Shown one piece after another: positions 5,880 to 5,923 of a stretch of DNA of 5,923 bases. Every line of letters begins with the position of its first letter. Positions within the stretch are counted from its first letter, which is position 1. The notes below the pieces were generated by a model that was given only the letters and a program-made list of their open reading frames with translations, was not told the origin of the DNA and searched no databases. Origin of the DNA: CAYVKM01 sp964452045 (lineage in GTDB: Bacteria > Calditrichota > Calditrichia > RBG-13-44-9); assembly GCA_964452045.1 (NCBI GenBank), contig CAYVKM010000139.1, positions 1-5,923 on the forward strand, read 5' to 3'. The translations under genes were made by a program, and so were the position numbers.

Positions 5880-5923
5880 ATGAAAACATTTACTTTTATT
5901 TTTTCATTTATCATGTTATTTTA
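5880..5923 (+). CDS. Start of a truncated gene, probable exported protein
   Basis: An ATG 37 bases after the phosphoesterase stop opens a frame reading MKTFTFIFSFIMLF before the window ends. A lysine followed by an unbroken hydrophobic run is what the beginning of a signal peptide or membrane anchor looks like. No Shine-Dalgarno site is seen; the upstream bases are almost all A and T. With only 14 codons visible the product cannot be named, and the frame could also be chance in AT-rich DNA. Confidence 0.4.
   Translation, partial: MKTFTFIFSFIMLF

Overview
The window looks like chromosome from a Gram-negative, AT-rich bacterium. It encodes an outer-membrane beta-barrel protein, several Sec-type signal peptides and a periplasmic metal-binding protein. 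The style (secreted DUF1028-TPR protein, porin-like metal protein, mixed strong and absent Shine-Dalgarno sites) fits the broad FCB group (Bacteroidota, Calditrichota, Ignavibacteria and similar lineages), but this placement is inference and no marker gene here settles it.

Positions 21-3412 hold a plus-strand metal-uptake locus, most likely for zinc. In order it contains a small exported Cys/His protein with CxxC and a C-terminal Arg-Ala-Pro-Pro motif; an outer-membrane porin-like barrel with an HxHH motif and a histidine-containing C-terminus; a ZnuA/TroA-type periplasmic binding protein; and a ZnuB/TroC-type inner-membrane permease. The last three are tightly packed (12-nt gap, then a 4-nt ATGA overlap) and form an operon. 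Together they suggest a route across the outer membrane, through periplasmic capture, to inner-membrane import. The ATPase (ZnuC) needed to drive the permease is not in the window; it would have to lie upstream of position 1 or elsewhere.

Positions 3413-3641 carry no gene but are rich in inverted repeats. They include a 21-bp palindromic element, a perfect 17-bp stem, and a GC-containing hairpin followed by T4 that looks like the operon's rho-independent terminator.

Positions 3642-4652 (minus strand) encode an exported DUF1028 (Ntn-hydrolase-like) protein with two C-terminal TPR repeats. A strong ribosome-binding site supports a start 22 codons inside the longest reading frame. A divergent intergenic region (4653-4879) separates it from a plus-strand DHH/DHHA1 phosphoesterase of the NrnA type (4880-5842) with all catalytic motifs intact. 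At the right edge (5880 onward) a new reading frame begins with a signal-peptide-like sequence and is cut by the window end.

I see no RNA gene, CRISPR array, insertion sequence or phage gene. The most noteworthy content is the outer-membrane/small-protein half of the metal locus, whose members are poorly characterised.
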